Shown here: piece by piece, positions 61,096-64,000 of the stretch | How the letters are laid out: every line of letters starts with the position of its first letter | Position numbering within the stretch: position 1 is the stretch's first letter | Assembly (NCBI RefSeq): GCF_037042905.1 | Contig: NC_087252.1 | Location: forward strand, 27,952,994-28,016,993 | Length of the DNA: 64,000 nucleotides | Direction of reading: 5' to 3' | From: Lytechinus pictus | Taxonomy: Eukaryota; Echinodermata; Echinoidea; Temnopleuroida; Toxopneustidae | The notes under the pieces: model-generated | Database searches by the model: none | What the model was told of the DNA's origin: nothing | Seen by the model: only the letters and a program-made list of their open reading frames with translations | Made by a program: the position numbers and the translations under genes

Positions 61096-63330
61096 ACGTG
61101 CATTTTTGTATACCACAAGGGAGCGAATTAAATAAGACGGCAGCAACATATTCAAAATATTTTCTTTTAAAATACGTCCTTGGGCAGGGTATTTGAAGCG
61201 GACATTGTTCAGAATAAAATACCCTGGTCACATTTGTTCTACGGCGGCCGTACGGCGAGTCAAAAACAGCCGCTTTATTAATTTTAATTCAAACTACCTA
61301 TATGCAGCTGGTATAAAAATTTTCAAATGGCTGTTTTCAACTCGCCGTACGGCCGCCGTAGAGCAAATGTGACCAAGGTATTATTATAAGTTACATTACG
61401 TTCGCAGATTAGTGGTTCCAGATAGGCTGGTGCTAAATCTTTTTGTATTTTGAAAGCACTGTTTGCCTTTTGAGTGTGGTAACAATTTAGGTTGAGGAGT
61501 AAAATAGTCCTTATTCAAACTTATTCGGGCACACTTATTCTGCAGTTTTTGTATCTTATTTTTGTTGGTTATTGCACAGCTTGCCCAAGATGTACAACAA
61601 TAATCAATATAAGGTAAAATCCTGGCAAAATGTAAAATCTTATGAATCCTAGACGGAAGAAATTGTCTGATTCTCTTTATACAACCTGTGGCGGTTGGCG
61701 TTTGTGACAGGATGACTAACTCATAGTTTGGAAATGTTCTAACATAATTTCTGGAGTGACGAATTAGTGACAAGATGAGTACCAATGTTATCACACGAGT
61801 TGATGTTTCTTCCAGACTTTAATGACAAATGAGGTGTATCTTTAACCAAAGATACTACATCCCTTTTTTTTAATATTACATTCCCCCCCCCCCCCCCTTA
61901 AATTTGAGATGAATATATTTTCAGAGTTTTCTTAGTAATAAAACGTGGAATTATTCCCATGCGCCACCCTTGAGCCCTCTCCAAACTCTCCTACTCATTT
62001 TCCCCATGTTTTATACACAGTCGCGTGCCGATATGCGAAGGTTTACTTACTCAACGCTGTTGGGCGCCCTTCCCCATAAGCATTTATCGAGCGTTTCAAA
62101 ATATCGTCGAAGTGTCCGATCTTCCCGTTGTAGTATCTTTGCTTTAACTTGAACTGTTCAATAACTTTAGCATCTCCAGATTGACTTGAATTTTATCTTA
62201 AAAATCCCAAAATTACTTTCATTCTATCTCAAACAAAATTTCGATCCTCGATAAATCGACTACGCCCTCACTCGGCGTGTTCGAGAAAGGAATCCAAAAC
62301 TCTCGCTTCTGACGTCATCGCAGAAATTCAGAAGCTCGTATTTATACAACCTATCATACGACATATTTAAACAATGATACTAGATACATGTTCTCCCCAC
62401 GTCATACCAGAGTCAAGTAATACACCCAAGTACATGAAGTATTTGACTATATTTCACATTTTCGATGGGTTCATTTCTATATTTTATCATTAAAGCATAA
62501 TTTTTCAATCTTTTCCTATGACTTTTTTAATGCAAATGCATTACGTTTTGGTCGAGCCAGTTACAGGTAACATCAAAATCGCTTTGCATTTTTTTAAACC
62601 TCCTTAGATAAAACATCATAAGAGAAAGTAGCAGTATCATCTGCATGAAGACACATTTTGGAATTAACATTCAAATTCAAGTTACATACATTGATAGAAA
62701 TACAAAATACTAATGGACCCTAACTGGATCCATGTGGGACGCCTGATTTATTTTTTACACTTTCACTAATACAATTATTTACTTCGGCAAGCTGTCTCCT
62801 GTCTGTTAAAAAAGCTTACATCCAATCATATTCTTTACCCTTAATTCAATAATACTTCAGTTTTCCAAGAATGAAATTGTGTGGTATACCATCAACTGCT
62901 TTACGTAAATTGAGGAAAATACCTCCGATCATTCGCCCCTGATCCATTTTATCAGACAAATAGTATTTAATTTTAGTTAGACATGAATGCAAAGATCTAG
63001 AACCTGACTGAGAATTCGTTGGCAGTTTGTCTTCATTCAAGTATTCATAAAGTTGATTGTGGATTGCTCTTTCAAATATTTTAGACGAGGCAGGTAGAAC
63101 AGATATTGGTCTCAAATTATCAACATCATATGATCCTCCTTTATGTCTTGAAGTAATACCTGCCGTCTTTAAGTGTGTTCTATTTATAGTACAAGTTCGA
63201 AATGTCATATATTGTATAAATAAACCAATGGTTGTACTAACAAGGAGCACCCAGTTTAAGAAGCTATGGATGTATGCCACCAACTCCACTTGAACAGCCC
63301 TTGAACAATCAATGTACGACAATGGCTTAA
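61096..63330 (-). pseudogene. CR1/jockey-like LINE RT pseudogene
   Basis: From 63190 on the minus strand: THLKTAGITSRHKGGSYDVD, NLRPISVLPASSKIFERAIH, SQSGSRSLHSCLTKIKYYLS and GGIFLNLRKAVDGIPHNFIL, the RT fingers/palm blocks. Then SGVPHGSSLGPLVF-like and HADDTATF-like sequence near 62740-62630. The C-terminal part (61794-61396) has ILPYIDYCCTSWASC and KIQKLQNKCARISLNKDYF. Stops and a MITE at 61222-61378 disable it; a likely final segment is at 61175-61096. Confidence 0.8.
61222..61378. mobile_element. TA-flanked MITE with about 47-bp inverted repeats
   Basis: GGTCACATTTGTTCTACGGC pairs with GCCGTAGAGCAAATGTGACC, continuing through GGCCGTACGGCGAGT. TA lies on both flanks. It interrupts the minus-strand LINE remnant. 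Confidence 0.82.
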
Positions 63331-63477
63331 AAACAACCTTTTATTTTATTTTACTGAATTGAAATTCACATTCGGGTATAGATAATGTCTGTAAACTATT
63401 CAATGCATCAATACTTTGCAAATTTTTTAATAACTTTTCTACAACTCAGTTCTAACTATTCTTTGAAATTGTATTTT

Positions 63478-63536
63478 TATCCATTGTATTTATCGTAATA
63501 TAGAGATGTTATTACGATAAATACATTGGATAAAAC
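63478..63536. repeat. Short perfect-stem hairpin
   Basis: TATCCATTGTATTTATCGTA and TACGATAAATACATTGGATA pair with one mismatch around a loop of about 10 bases. Surroundings are AT-rich with repeated GACGTTTGATGTTATTG / GAACGTTTGATGTTATTG (63598, 63961). Confidence 0.75.
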
Positions 63537-64000
63537 TTACAAAACTTTTTTTAAATTTTTAGTTATTTTTAATAACATATTTTCATAATTTTTCGAGGAC
63601 GTTTGATGTTATTGTCACACCCAATACATAACATAAAGATGTTAGTAAATAGTTGTTTCTCGAAAAATGTTTAAATGATATGTAAAAAAGTCAAAATAAG
63701 GATATTTCTGATACATTTTTTAAAGACATTATAAAAACATTTCTAAAAAATGTTTTGTTATAATATTTGAGAAACATATCATGACATTTCGAGAATATTT
63801 TGTTATTTTAATGTTCTTTTTACATAATTTATGACAATATAAGAACGATGTTAGTAAAATGTATTTTTTCTGAAATAATGTATCATAAAACCTATTATAC
63901 AATATTTTTCTCCTTGTTTTAGTGAAAGTAATCTAAAAACATAGTTTCATAGCACTTCAAGAACGTTTGATGTTATTGCTATGGTATTATAACAACCTTA

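Overview
The window looks like nuclear DNA from a marine invertebrate, most likely an echinoderm of the sea-urchin type. The evidence is indirect: AT-rich DNA, short exons with GT/AG splice sites, dense miniature transposons with long G/C runs, tRNA-derived SINEs, decayed LINEs, and the recurring GCGAGCGCGAAGCGCGAGC motif. The species call is inference. Nothing suggests a prokaryote, organelle or virus.

The only convincing genes lie between about 25 and 48 kb. (1) A minus-strand two-exon gene (29684 to 25123) encodes 483 residues: a P-loop-less Rossmann-like N-terminal domain, a long Ser/Thr-rich linker and a helical C-terminal domain. (2) Divergent from it, with 455 bp between start codons, is a plus-strand four-exon gene (30140-34992) for a 431-residue P-loop GTPase with a coiled-coil tail. 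(3) About 5 kb further on is a five-exon paralog (39985-47564) of 394 residues. I assembled both GTPases by matching splice sites and phases. Their exons of 133 and 71 nt have identical lengths, and G1, G3 and G4 motifs are intact. Both proteins end with a Cys four residues from the C terminus (CSIS and CRLQ), compatible with prenylation. The layout recalls interferon-inducible dynamin-like GTPases (IRG/GBP), but an immune role is inference. A pair of phase-matched candidate exons on the minus strand (24272-24207 and 22427-22240) may belong to another gene.

Region by region: 1-1.9 kb is a tandem duplication plus the GCGAGCGCGAAG repeat; 2.6-3.6 kb is a hAT-like element nested inside another; 4.5-5.1 kb is a foldback element; 10.1-12 kb is an L1/Tx1-like LINE remnant; 12.5-16 kb holds hAT-like elements, one filled with the motif array; 17-19 kb holds LINE RT pieces with SINE insertions; 22-24 kb holds candidate exons, a minisatellite and a hAT-like element with a perfect 8-bp target duplication; 25-48 kb is the gene cluster, whose introns are packed with transposons; 48-58 kb holds MITEs, SINEs, LINE remnants and a 4 x 236-bp tandem array; 59-60.5 kb is a SINE interrupted by a hAT-like element; 61-63.3 kb is a minus-strand LINE RT remnant. 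Most of the window outside the gene cluster is transposon-derived or featureless AT-rich DNA.
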